NCBI GenBank assembly: GCA_016787525.1
Contig: JAEUUP010000092.1
Coordinates: 1 to 64,000, forward strand
Origin: Saprospiraceae bacterium
Lineage (GTDB): Bacteria > Bacteroidota > Bacteroidia > Chitinophagales > Saprospiraceae
DNA length: 64,000 bases
Direction of reading: 5' to 3'
Shown here one piece after another: positions 57,216 through 64,000 of the stretch. The translations under genes were made by a program, and so were the position numbers. The stretch's first letter is position 1; each line of letters begins with the position of its first letter. The notes beneath the pieces were generated by a model that was not told where the DNA came from, searched no databases, and was given only the letters and a program-made list of their open reading frames with translations.

Positions 57216-58874
57216 CTATCTGGGTTCAAATTTTACGACTTTGCGCACTATTAACTCATTGCCCACCCTTATTTGAACGAAATACACACCGTTTTCACCT
57301 TTTATACTGAGGGGGTATTCATTTTGTCCAGCAAAGCCGTTCAAGATGTGAGTGGTTATATTTTGTCCCACCGCATTGAAAACAGTCACTTGTACCGCCG
57401 TGTTTTTGGTCAAATAAAAATGCACTGAAACATCATTTTGTGTTGGATTCGGATAGACCGAAACGTTTTTTAGGCTCTCTTGCACCCCCTCAGTATTGAC
57501 CAAACCGTCGCAAGGGAATAGGGTCGTATTGAGCAAATTGGCAGCATTCACCGCGTTCAAGATACCAGAACGTCTTGATTTTGCTATCAAAAACGGGCGA
57601 TAACTCGCGCCATTGAGGAGGGCACATTTAACTTTTGTCCAATCAAAACTCGTCTGACGACTGAACAGCAAGGCCGCAACCGCCGACGTTTGGGGTGCGG
57701 CATACGACGTTCCTGAGTGAATGGCGTATTGATTGTTGAGCCAAGTTGACACCAAATCTTTGCCAATGGTGAACATATCGGTGTTGCGTTTGCCAAAATT
57801 TGAAAACCACGCGATGCTGTCGGTACAAGACGTTGCACCCGTTACAATCATGTTTTGAGACTGAAAAGAAGCCGCACCGTACCAATTGAAATCGAGATTT
57901 CTCGACTTATTCCCTGCCGCCACACTGACCAAAAGCCCGAATCTCTGCGCTGTATTGATGGCCGATGCCAACGGCTGCATCGTGTCGGTCAGCTCGTCGC
58001 TGTTGATAAAACTACAATTGGCGACTTGCACTTTATTTTTCACAGCCCAATCAATGGCACGGATAATATTGTACTCACGACCTCGATTCTGTTTATCCAA
58101 CACTTTCAAGGCGTAAATTTTGATATTAACACTGCTGTTGCGCTTCAAAATGCGCGTGACAAGACCCGTTACAAAAGTCCCATGACCCGTGCTGTCTTTT
58201 GGAATGCCTTGATTATTGACAAAATCAAAGCCGATTTGGTCATCTTTGTAACCGTTGCCATCGCTGTCCACATTGTCAACAGTTTCGGAGTTGCGATAGG
58301 CGATAAAAGGGCGGATGGAATCGTGTCGAATCACAATATTATTGGTCGCGTCGAGTCCAGTAATGTCCACGCCCGAGTCCAAGATTGCCATCAGAACGGC
58401 TCTGTCTGTTGCTCTGCACGTCATAATGCTGTCGCTTGACGACACATTGCACGTGGTGGGGAAGACCGATGCAATCGCTGTCTGACGAAAAGTATCTGTT
58501 GGATTGTTCGGCTCTGGAATAATATAGACATCGTTGAGGGAGACACCTTCGGACTGTCCACTGTTGCAAATCACGCCGACAGCTTCTGAGCCGCCGCCGC
58601 CGCTTGTGATAGAAAGTGAAGTCACCGTGCCACCGCCAAATTTTGGTATCGTAATCGTTGCGCCGATGGTGGCAGAGCATTGCCAAAGCAAAGCCCTCGA
58701 CGGTGATGTTGAGTCTAACTGCACTGCATTCAAAGCCGTTTTAATACTCGTGATGTCCGCCCAAGTCGTCGCTGGCTTGAATACGACAACAACTTGAAAA
58801 CCAATGGTCGTAGATTGGCTTTTGGCAAAGCTGAAAGAGAATAAAAATAAGGCGAAAAGCAGCGTTTTTTTCAT
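57216..58874 (-). CDS. Type IX-secreted subtilisin-family (S8) serine protease (cassette B)
   Basis: The 552-residue protein has a signal peptide (MKKTLLFALFLFSFSFAKSQ), an I9-like propeptide region resembling that of the cassette A protease (VVVFKPATTWADITSIKTALNAVQLD) and a peptidase domain with Asp166 (AILDSGVD), His231 (TGHGTFVTG) and Ser390 (HSGTSYAAP). Unlike the cassette A enzyme it ends in a type IX sorting domain (VSVYPNPTQNDVSVHF ... GVYFVQIRVGNELIVRKVVKF), so it should reach the cell surface. It is the last gene of a minus-strand unit led by the ECF-type promoter array at 60671-60993. Two 10-mers encode PLS and NTEG. Confidence 0.9.
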   Translation of the reverse strand: MKKTLLFALFLFSFSFAKSQSTTIGFQVVVVFKPATTWADITSIKTALNAVQLDSTSPSRALLWQCSATIGATITIPKFGGGTVTSLSITSGGGGSEAVGVICNSGQSEGVSLNDVYIIPEPNNPTDTFRQTAIASVFPTTCNVSSSDSIMTCRATDRAVLMAILDSGVDITGLDATNNIVIRHDSIRPFIAYRNSETVDNVDSDGNGYKDDQIGFDFVNNQGIPKDSTGHGTFVTGLVTRILKRNSSVNIKIYALKVLDKQNRGREYNIIRAIDWAVKNKVQVANCSFINSDELTDTMQPLASAINTAQRFGLLVSVAAGNKSRNLDFNWYGAASFQSQNMIVTGATSCTDSIAWFSNFGKRNTDMFTIGKDLVSTWLNNQYAIHSGTSYAAPQTSAVAALLFSRQTSFDWTKVKCALLNGASYRPFLIAKSRRSGILNAVNAANLLNTTLFPCDGLVNTEGVQESLKNVSVYPNPTQNDVSVHFYLTKNTAVQVTVFNAVGQNITTHILNGFAGQNEYPLSIKGENGVYFVQIRVGNELIVRKVVKFEPR

Positions 58875-58904
58875 TTTGATTAAGATTTAGAGAGAAAAAG
58901 ACCA

Positions 58905-59903
58905 TCAGAATAAAGTATTGAACTTGAGAAATGCACCGTTGCGAATGAACATGCGGCGGCCCAAATGATTCTCGTCGCCACCGATTTTGACTAAAACGTT
59001 GTGGTCATAAAACCAATCGGATTTTAGATTGATGCTTATGTTTTTAAAAACCACCAAATCTATCGAATTATACCACTCAAAAGCAATGTTTTGCGGGTTT
59101 TTCAAATAATTTGAGTACAAATCAACGATACTCATCACGATGATTTTGTCTTTAAAAAACTTCTTAGTCATCTCGCCACGCAATTCCGCTCCCAATTGTA
59201 CGTCCGCATTCGCATATTGACCATCGCCAGAGTTCGGATTTCCGAGCAAACCGACCCCCTCAGTATTGTCACCCGTTTGGGCTGCCAAAAGGTCGTTAGC
59301 GACAATATTGGCTTTCGATGAAATGACAGAAAACAGCACCTTCACATGGCTATTGGGACGATACAAAAGCCCCGGCAACACTTTCAAAGTCGCAGGCGAA
59401 AAGGGTTCGGAAGTCAGAGGATATTTGCCACCATAACTATCCAAATAACCATTGCCGTAGGTAAAAAAACATTGCGTTCTCAAATCAACCATGCCTGCGA
59501 GGTAGATTTTCTTAAACAGTTTTCGCCCCAAAAGCGAATTGAATTGCAAAACATCGGCCGTTTTTGTAAACGGCTGCGCTCTATCACCCAGCCTCTGAGC
59601 CGCCAACTGAAGATTGAGGCGGTTGTCCCAAATCCAGCGTTTGCCTGTATGGTTCACAAAAATATTCAACAAACCACCAAAGCCCACTGTGTTCTGCCCT
59701 TCGTTGGGGCGCGGATTGATGAGCGAAAGCGTCGAAAAATCCAAACCCACTCCTATCCCTATTTCTAAACCTTGGGCCGAATCAGACCGAATATTATCAA
59801 AAATAGCTTGCGTTTCAGCAATTCTTTGGGCTTGAACATGCCCAAAAATCAGTAAGATACTGAGGGGTATCATAAGCCATTGAGTAAAGCGTTGCGTTTT
59901 CAT
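58905..59903 (-). CDS. DUF3078-type outer-membrane protein (cassette B)
   Basis: The 332-residue protein has a signal peptide (MIPLSILLIFGHVQA). The sequence is beta-rich with alternating hydrophobic residues, and its segments GLLNIFVNHTGKRWIWDNRLNLQLAAQRLG, KTADVLQFNSLLGRKLF and the aromatic C-terminus AFLKFNTLF are those of DUF3078, a Bacteroidota family predicted to form an outer-membrane beta barrel. It lies 30 bases upstream of the subtilase gene and is presumably co-transcribed. A role in surface assembly with the protease is possible but unproven. Two 10-mers (59256, 59858) encode NTEG and PLS. Confidence 0.8.
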   Translation of the reverse strand: MKTQRFTQWLMIPLSILLIFGHVQAQRIAETQAIFDNIRSDSAQGLEIGIGVGLDFSTLSLINPRPNEGQNTVGFGGLLNIFVNHTGKRWIWDNRLNLQLAAQRLGDRAQPFTKTADVLQFNSLLGRKLFKKIYLAGMVDLRTQCFFTYGNGYLDSYGGKYPLTSEPFSPATLKVLPGLLYRPNSHVKVLFSVISSKANIVANDLLAAQTGDNTEGVGLLGNPNSGDGQYANADVQLGAELRGEMTKKFFKDKIIVMSIVDLYSNYLKNPQNIAFEWYNSIDLVVFKNISINLKSDWFYDHNVLVKIGGDENHLGRRMFIRNGAFLKFNTLF

Positions 59904-60086
59904 CCACGTCTATTTTTAAATTTTCACACCATATAAGTTTTTGAAACGATGAATCTGTACCCATGGACAAACCTGTTTGCCCATGTCGGGCGCACTGATT
60001 GGGATAAAAAATCGGCCGCAGCAGAGTTTACCACGACCGACATGTTGTGAGGATTTGAGGACTTAACCTCGTTTGTTGTTTTCTTA

Positions 60087-60563
60087 TCAGAATACAATTG
60101 TTAGAGTTGAACCACCGTCTTGCACATTGTAAACACCTTTTTTGATGGTGTATTGTCGTCTGCCTGTTGCTTGACCTGATGCTGGGTCGCGTGGTGACAC
60201 GATGGCTTCTGATACCGCCACATCTTCTTCGACCGTGAATTTGCCGCCTGCGAAATACTTAGCCAAAGCCTCTTGCGTCATGGATGCTTTATTGAGGGTC
60301 ACGACCAATTTGCCGTCTTTTACTTCGGCCGAGCCGCTGCCGCTGTTGTTGCTTGGACGCGCCAATTCCGCTGAGATAACGATGCTGCACACTCCGAAAC
60401 CCGTACAGCCTTTGCTGCGCTTGCCAAAATTAACCGTTACAGTTACTTTGATTTTCCCTGCCGAAAGTGTGGGCGTTGTTGGCAAATAAGTGTTGGCATT
60501 TGCGTTGTTGATAGCGAAAGTGGCTACGAAAGCGATGGCTGCGATGATGATTGAATTTTTCAT
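60087..60563 (-). CDS. Small secreted protein of unknown family (cassette B)
   Basis: The 158-residue protein has a signal peptide (MKNSIIIAAIAFVATFAINNANA). The mature part is beta-rich with two Cys (KGCTGFGVC), a GSGSAEV turn and a C-terminal YTIKKGVYNVQDGGSTLTIVF. No family is recognised. It is the first gene after four tandem ECF-type promoters, so it is probably the most strongly induced product of the adjacent sigma factor, matching the Cys-rich gene in cassette A in position. Confidence 0.65.
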   Translation of the reverse strand: MKNSIIIAAIAFVATFAINNANANTYLPTTPTLSAGKIKVTVTVNFGKRSKGCTGFGVCSIVISAELARPSNNSGSGSAEVKDGKLVVTLNKASMTQEALAKYFAGGKFTVEEDVAVSEAIVSPRDPASGQATGRRQYTIKKGVYNVQDGGSTLTIVF

Positions 60564-60670
60564 TGTTAAATTGTTTTTAAAAGTTCAAAAAAATTTGATT
60601 ATAAAATTTAAGTTTAAGATTCATGCGATAATTTGTTGTGTCGGAACTGTCTTACTTGTGTTGTCATCTC

Positions 60671-60699
60671 TATAATCTCTGAATGATTTTCGCGTGACA
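60671..60699 (-). promoter_or_regulatory. Cassette B ECF-type promoter, copy 1
   Basis: On the minus strand TGTCACGC (60699-60692), 14 bases, GATTATA (60677-60671), with an A-tract upstream of the -35 element. It is 107 bases before the small secreted gene. Confidence 0.72.
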
Positions 60700-60781
60700 T
60701 TTTTTTTTGCAATTTTTTCAAAAAATTTTTTGGGGTCGTTTTCACTGGTTTTTAAGTTCTTGTTTTTGTGTTTGTCGCTTG

Positions 60782-60810
60782 TATAATCTCGATTGATTTC
60801 CTGCGTGACA
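60782..60810 (-). promoter_or_regulatory. Cassette B ECF-type promoter, copy 2
   Basis: On the minus strand TGTCACGC, 14 bases, GATTATA, again preceded by an A-tract. Same boxes and spacing as copy 1. Confidence 0.72.
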
Positions 60811-60880
60811 TTTTTTTTGCTTTTTTTTTGAAAAAGATTTTTGAGGTCAACCTCAACCATTTTTTAATGCTTTGTGAACA

Positions 60881-60909
60881 TAGAATCGAAAGGTCGTTTT
60901 CGCGTGACA
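60881..60909 (-). promoter_or_regulatory. Cassette B ECF-type promoter, copy 3
   Basis: On the minus strand TGTCACGC, 14 bases, GATTCTA (one change in the -10 element). Confidence 0.68.
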
Positions 60910-60964
60910 TTTTTCTTCAAAAAAAATTCGGTTTTTGAGATGCCCTCTTTCGGTGCTTCATTTC

Positions 60965-60993
60965 TATAATCTGAAAGCGTGTCGGGCGTGACA
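60965..60993 (-). promoter_or_regulatory. Cassette B ECF-type promoter, copy 4
   Basis: On the minus strand TGTCACGC, 14 bases, GATTATA. This is the copy farthest from the secreted gene. The remaining bases of 60564-61237 are AT-rich, with no gene seen. Confidence 0.7.
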
Positions 60994-61192
60994 TCACAGA
61001 AGCACTTTTTTTTAAATTATTTTCTTTCTACTTTTAAAATATTGGTCTCCAACTAATTGTAACTAAATTTGTCATCATTTTTTTTCATCCATCTGACATC
61101 AAATAAAATAAAACATCGTTTCAAGTTTGAGTCGTAGCTGAACAGCACAAAATATCATGCTTAGAATTTTGTCAAAAAAGGCATTTAAAGAG

Positions 61193-61221
61193 TGTCACGC
61201 TGCGCACCATATTAGCTTATA
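61193..61221 (+). promoter_or_regulatory. Cassette B ECF-type promoter facing the sigma gene
   Basis: TGTCACGC (61193-61200), 14 bases, GCTTATA (61215-61221); 16 bases before the sigma factor ATG. It matches the four divergent copies except for one base of the -10 element. Confidence 0.72.
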
Positions 61222-61237
61222 GTAAAGAGAAAAGCCA

Positions 61238-61816
61238 ATGACTGATAATCCAATTCAAAATTTCGGACTGAAAGCAGCCGAATTTGCACAACTGAGAGCC
61301 AATTTACTGAGGGGTGACGAGGCACTGTTTGAACGCGTTTTTGTCAAACATTTCGATGATTGTCGCAGCTATTTGATGCGCCAATGCACCGCACAAGCCG
61401 ATGATGCTTACGACATCACTCTCGAAACCATCATTGCATTTCGCAAAAGGTTGGTAGAAGGTAAGGTGGACTACGGCAATTTGCGTTTTTATTTTACCAA
61501 AATGGCAAAAGACAACTATTTGAAATTTTTGGACAAAAACAAACGTGAACCCACCGCAGAACTCACCGAAAAAGAAGCTGACCGAGCAGCTGCCGACGAC
61601 TCTGGTTTCGACGAAGACCAATTGACAGCACTCGATTCGTCCTGGTCGAAATTGGGCGAAGAATGCAAAAAGTTGCTCAAAAGTCATATTTATGACGGAT
61701 TACAACTCAAAGTCATCGCGCAAACGCTCAACGAAGCAGAAACCAATATCCGAAAGCGCAAAGAGCGGTGCATGGACAAGCTGAAATCTCATTTTTTTGA
61801 ACTTTACATCCCTTAA
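61238..61816 (+). CDS. ECF-type RNA polymerase sigma factor (cassette B)
   Basis: The 192-residue protein has region 2 (about 22-95; LFERVFVKHFDDCRSYLMRQCTAQADDAYDITLETIIAF, then LRFYFTKMAKDNYLKFLDKNK) and region 4 (about 130-190; LGEECKKLLKSHIYDGLQLKVIAQTLNEAETNIRKRKERCMDKL). It is clearly related to the cassette A factor, but the promoter elements around the two genes differ (TGTCACGC here, CGCTCAC there), so they probably recognise separate promoters. A 10-mer encodes LLRG at the place where the paralogue has LDRG. The TPR membrane protein gene follows after 11 bases. Confidence 0.9.
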   Translation: MTDNPIQNFGLKAAEFAQLRANLLRGDEALFERVFVKHFDDCRSYLMRQCTAQADDAYDITLETIIAFRKRLVEGKVDYGNLRFYFTKMAKDNYLKFLDKNKREPTAELTEKEADRAAADDSGFDEDQLTALDSSWSKLGEECKKLLKSHIYDGLQLKVIAQTLNEAETNIRKRKERCMDKLKSHFFELYIP

Positions 61817-61827
61817 ATATAAAGGAC

Positions 61828-62547
61828 ATGAAAGATTTATTGAAAAAATATCAAAACAACGAACTCAACACCTCTGATACTGAGGGGGTCGAAAAACGGC
61901 TCATCGAGCAAGCTGTTGAGCGCGAAATGCGGCAAAAATGGGCAAAGATGCTCGAAAGTGAAGGAGTTGAGCGTTCTACCGCGCCCACTCTCACGGCTAC
62001 GGATACCGACAATCCCGTGTTGATGACAGCCAAACGCACACAACAACGGCGGTTGATTGTGGGCATCGCCGCTTCGTTGCTCTTGGTCGTTGGATTTTGG
62101 TGGTGGGATGTACAATCTACAACGGCGATTGATTTAGCCAATAAAGCACTCTTCAACGAGCATTTTGCTGCCCCCTCCGTACGCATGGGGACAAACGACG
62201 ATGCGAAAAGCTGGGCTGATGCCAAAAATGCGTATCGTGACGGACAGTTTGAACAAGCAGCGACCTTGATTGAAGCGATTCCAACACCTTCTGTCGAGCA
62301 ACAATTTTACCTTGCGCTCAGTCTGATGTATGCGGCGAAACCCAATTATGAGAAAGCTTCTGCGCTGTTCAAAAGCATCATTGACCAACGAAGTGGCAAT
62401 TTTGAGACAGAATCGCAGTGGTTTTATGCCCTTTGCTGCATAAAATTAGGTAAAAATGAGGCTGCCAAGCAAAGTTTAGAAGCAATACTGAGGGGCGGAC
62501 AAAAATGGAAAATGCAAGAAGCTCGCGAATTTTTAAAAAAATTATAG
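61828..62547 (+). CDS. Single-pass membrane TPR protein, probable anti-sigma partner (cassette B)
   Basis: The 239-residue protein has a helical cytoplasmic N-terminus (MKDLLKKYQNNELNTSD), one membrane helix (LIVGIAASLLLVVGFWWWD, about residues 72-90) and extracytoplasmic TPR-like helices (NAYRDGQFEQAATLIEAIP, FYALCCIKLGKNEAAKQSLEAIL). It is collinear with the cassette A protein at 42016. The tight linkage to the sigma gene suggests a membrane regulator of that factor, but no conserved anti-sigma motif is visible. Two exact 10-mers (61878, 62486) and one near match (62172) lie in the gene. Confidence 0.75.
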   Translation: MKDLLKKYQNNELNTSDTEGVEKRLIEQAVEREMRQKWAKMLESEGVERSTAPTLTATDTDNPVLMTAKRTQQRRLIVGIAASLLLVVGFWWWDVQSTTAIDLANKALFNEHFAAPSVRMGTNDDAKSWADAKNAYRDGQFEQAATLIEAIPTPSVEQQFYLALSLMYAAKPNYEKASALFKSIIDQRSGNFETESQWFYALCCIKLGKNEAAKQSLEAILRGGQKWKMQEAREFLKKL

Positions 62548-62568
62548 CATCCAGCGAAACAAAAATAG

Positions 62569-62609
62569 GCACTCGTCCGATTAAGGTTGGACGAGTGCTT
62601 GTTTTTTTG
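62569..62609 (+). terminator. Rho-independent terminator at the end of cassette B
   Basis: GCACTCGTCC (62569-62578) pairs perfectly with GGACGAGTGC (62589-62598) around a 10-nt loop, followed by TTG and seven T residues. Confidence 0.9.
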
Positions 62610-62657
62610 GTACAAATATTGAGAAAATTCAAACCTACGCACAGTAATCACAAATCC

Positions 62658-62665
62658 TACCTTTG
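62658..62665 (+). promoter_or_regulatory. Candidate -7 box for the HMA-like gene
   Basis: TACCTTTG matches TAnnTTTG, 78 bases before the ATG at 62744. Confidence 0.35.
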
Positions 62666-62743
62666 ATTTCGCATTGAGCGGAATTCACACTTTATAGTTC
62701 GTAAGCTAACTTTTATTTTTCACACTATTTAAAAATTGAATCA

Positions 62744-63055
62744 ATGGAACTATTTTTTCGTCGCGCCCTCAGCGCGGGTTGCTTTTTATTCGTCACCCAA
62801 TTCTGTTCAGCACAACCTGTGATAACAGAATATTTCACGATGCGTGAAGCCTTCAAAATTGATTTGAACGACAAAAAAATCCAAAAGACCATTTACACAA
62901 AAGGCGTTCTTGATATTGTGTGGAACGCGCCCAACTTCATTCTAGCTATCACCTACGACCCGCGTACGACTGACAGCAAAGAAGTAATGAAAACAATTCA
63001 AGACGTTGTGAAACTGAATACCGCGGGTATCGTTTCCACGCCCAATACAAAATAA
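62744..63055 (+). CDS. Small secreted HMA-like protein, paralogue of the gene at 17332
   Basis: The 103-residue protein has an atypical signal peptide (LFFRRALSAGCFLFVTQFCSA) followed by QPVITEYFTMREAFKIDLNDKK, almost the same as in the paralogue. The rest (GVLDIVWNAPNFILAITYDP, EVMKTIQDV) keeps the HMA-like fold pattern without CxxC. The signal peptides of the two are unrelated while the mature parts are conserved, so the mature domain is under selection. Function is unknown. Confidence 0.7.
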   Translation: MELFFRRALSAGCFLFVTQFCSAQPVITEYFTMREAFKIDLNDKKIQKTIYTKGVLDIVWNAPNFILAITYDPRTTDSKEVMKTIQDVVKLNTAGIVSTPNTK

Positions 63056-63135
63056 CATATTTTGTCGTTTAATGAGTGAATTGAAGTCGAATAAGGGTTC
63101 ATTCACTCATTTTTTCATTTACTTTGTAGCAAAAA

Positions 63136-63750
63136 ATGGATGTATTAAACGAAATCAAACGCTTAAAAAACATTGCAGACATAGGTTTGCTTTATGCCAA
63201 AGACCCCTACGATAGGGAAAGATACTCAGAGTTATTCGACATCAGCCTCAATCTTTTAGCAACAGTTACAGATACCCCCCTCAGTAAATTGTCTGATTTT
63301 TATCTGCCACCGACCGACTATCCAACACCCAAAGTGGATGTCCGCGCACTTGTGTTGGACGAACAGAAACACATTCTGATGGCTCGTGAACGCTCGGATG
63401 GGCGTTGGTCGCTCCCCGGTGGTTGGGCCGACGTTGGCCTGTCGCCAAGAGAAATAGCCGTGAAAGAGGTTTTTGAAGAAACGGGCTTAACCGTTGAGCC
63501 ACAACATCTTTTGGCGGTTTTTGACAAAAAATGCCACCCACATCCGCCTCAAGGATTCTATGTTTACAAGTTGGTGATACTGTGTTCTTACGTTTCGGGG
63601 CATTTGCAACCCGCGCACGATATTCTCGATGCACAATTTTTCTCTATTGCCTCACTGCCACCTTTGTCTGAAAACCGAATTTTGGAGTCACAAGTAAAAT
63701 TGGTTTTTGAAAAAGCTGTTTCAGGCGATTTAAGAACTTACTTTGATTGA
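63136..63750 (+). CDS. Nudix hydrolase (ADP-ribose pyrophosphatase-like)
   Basis: The 204-residue protein has an N-terminal helical domain (about 1-60; NEIKRLKNIADIGLLYAKDPYDRERYSELFDIS) typical of a Nudix subgroup with an NUDIX_N-type extension, then a Nudix domain. The Nudix box reads GGWADVGLSPREIAVKEVFEETGL with the catalytic EVFEE intact; the usual first Glu is Leu and Arg is Lys. In contrast to the regulator at 20039 it should be an active pyrophosphohydrolase. Substrate is not determinable. A 10-mer (63277) encodes TPLS. Confidence 0.85.
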   Translation: MDVLNEIKRLKNIADIGLLYAKDPYDRERYSELFDISLNLLATVTDTPLSKLSDFYLPPTDYPTPKVDVRALVLDEQKHILMARERSDGRWSLPGGWADVGLSPREIAVKEVFEETGLTVEPQHLLAVFDKKCHPHPPQGFYVYKLVILCSYVSGHLQPAHDILDAQFFSIASLPPLSENRILESQVKLVFEKAVSGDLRTYFD

Positions 63751-63769
63751 AATTTATAAAACAATCAAA

Positions 63770-64000
63770 TTACCCATATTTTTTCAAGTCTATCAAATGA
63801 GTCGGCACATCTTTTTCATTCCAATGCGGATGAATGGCTAAAGCTGCACCCATAGCCGAAGCTTGCGCCACAGAAGCAGCATAGACTTGAATGTGGGGAA
63901 AAGCTTGTGCTAAAAGAGTCATATAAATCGGGTTCTTTGAAAAACCACCATCCACAAACAACCGTTCAATCGGCTCTGACCCCCTTAGTACCAACTCTGT
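63770..64000 (-). CDS. FGGY-family carbohydrate kinase, C-terminal part
   Basis: Only the last 76 or so codons are in the window and the frame is open beyond base 64000. The segment IERLFVDGGFSKNPIYMTLLAQAFP followed by VAQASAMGAAL is the ATP-binding FGGY_C signature of sugar kinases (xylulokinase, rhamnulokinase, gluconokinase). The specific sugar cannot be read. A near-match 10-mer (CCCCTTAGTA, 63981-63990) encodes VLRG. Confidence 0.8.
   Translation of the reverse strand, partial: TELVLRGSEPIERLFVDGGFSKNPIYMTLLAQAFPHIQVYAASVAQASAMGAALAIHPHWNEKDVPTHLIDLKKYG

Larger units (their letters stand above)
369..63286. repeat. Dispersed 10-mer TACTGAGGGG / CCCCTCAGTA, about 71 exact copies
   Basis: First bases of exact copies, plus strand reading TACTGAGGGG: 5449, 8901, 11196, 11473, 12342, 14442, 16202, 16936, 18198, 21744, 22573, 23929, 25088, 26668, 28039, 30591, 30995, 34256, 35010, 35346, 36419, 37905, 50884, 53245, 53283, 55422, 57305, 59858, 61305, 61878, 62486. 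Reading CCCCTCAGTA: 369, 672, 4675, 6735, 7620, 8087, 9496, 10036, 13337, 16472, 18141, 20011, 20758, 21528, 26428, 28342, 32154, 39118, 40225, 40783, 41929, 42744, 44187, 44787, 45176, 45599, 46001, 46437, 47902, 48990, 51579, 52572, 54027, 54964, 55097, 56054, 56412, 57486, 59256, 63277. Near matches: 12594, 14991, 24376, 29462, 31243, 42313, 62172, 63981. The G run is often extended to five or more, and ATAC is the usual 5' context. Confidence 0.95.

Noticed and set aside
369-63286. The 10-mer as a Chi-like or FtsK-guiding polar sequence
   Set aside because: Both orientations occur in similar numbers (about 31 and 40) and alternate over short distances; polar sequences should be strongly biased on one replichore. 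A window near an origin or terminus could blur this, so it is rejected only provisionally.
369-63286. The 10-mer as a transposon end or insertion target
   Set aside because: No flanking duplications or shared longer sequence surround the copies, and reading frames are preserved.
369-63286. The variable G run next to the motif as a phase-variation tract
   Set aside because: Runs are only four to seven bases, too short for frequent slippage, and most copies lie in intact housekeeping genes.

Overview
ORGANISM. The window looks like chromosomal DNA of a Bacteroidota bacterium, probably of the Saprospiria/Chitinophagia/Cytophagia type. Reasons: type IX secretion C-terminal sorting domains, a GLPGLI-family protein, DUF3857/transglutaminase proteins, Bacteroidota-type -7 boxes (TAnnTTTG) before several genes, Nudix-type sugar regulators, and low GC. 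No rRNA, tRNA, CRISPR array or intact insertion sequence was seen. || LAYOUT. 1-2.1 kb: end of a DUF1080 gene, then a two-gene ATPase plus TOPRIM-like module. 2.1-3.3 kb: decayed DNA and a 21-bp tandem array. 3.3-9.5 kb: three secreted DUF3857/transglutaminase-like proteins, two of them a tandem pair without the catalytic Cys. 9.5-12 kb: a Uma2 remnant and a large type IX-secreted HYR/dockerin-like protein. 12.3-15.7 kb: a two-component system divergent from a GLPGLI gene. 15.9-21.5 kb: aldehyde dehydrogenase, a small HMA-like protein, and a sodium/sugar symporter divergent from a Nudix-family regulator. 21.6-33.5 kb: a hexuronate catabolic cluster (kduD, kduI, uxaB, uxaC, two kdgK-type kinases, eda, exuT). 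33.6-42.7 kb: cassette A (membrane-anchored TPR-CHAT protease, subtilase, ricin-type lectin, two-repeat surface protein, Cys-rich protein, ECF sigma factor, TPR membrane protein). 42.8-46.6 kb: xylB, a Bro-N gene and xylA. 47-52.5 kb: periplasmic sugar oxidation (GMC oxidoreductase, small subunit, cytochrome c, two TIM-barrel epimerase-like proteins). 53.3-62.5 kb: cassette B, a second CHAT/subtilase/secreted proteins/ECF/TPR cassette. 62.7-64 kb: HMA-like paralogue, Nudix hydrolase, edge of an FGGY kinase. || HOW THE GENES WORK TOGETHER. The central cluster feeds pectin- and glucuronate-derived uronic acids into 2-keto-3-deoxygluconate and the Entner-Doudoroff aldolase. The xyl genes and the oxidative 3-keto-sugar-type genes extend this to other plant polysaccharide sugars. 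|| TWO SYSTEM-LEVEL SIGNALS. (1) A non-palindromic 10-mer, TACTGAGGGG/CCCCTCAGTA, occurs about 71 times exactly by hand count (about 1.1 per kb, roughly 0.1 expected), on both strands, inside genes in several frames and in intergenic hairpins. This is the pattern of DNA uptake sequences. (2) Each ECF sigma gene has its own two-part promoter element, once facing the sigma gene and four times facing the divergent secreted-protein genes. The elements are CGCTCAC-N15-GCATT for cassette A and TGTCACGC-N14-GATTATA for cassette B. Together they suggest two autoregulated, mutually insulated ECF regulons controlling paralogous protease/lectin cassettes.
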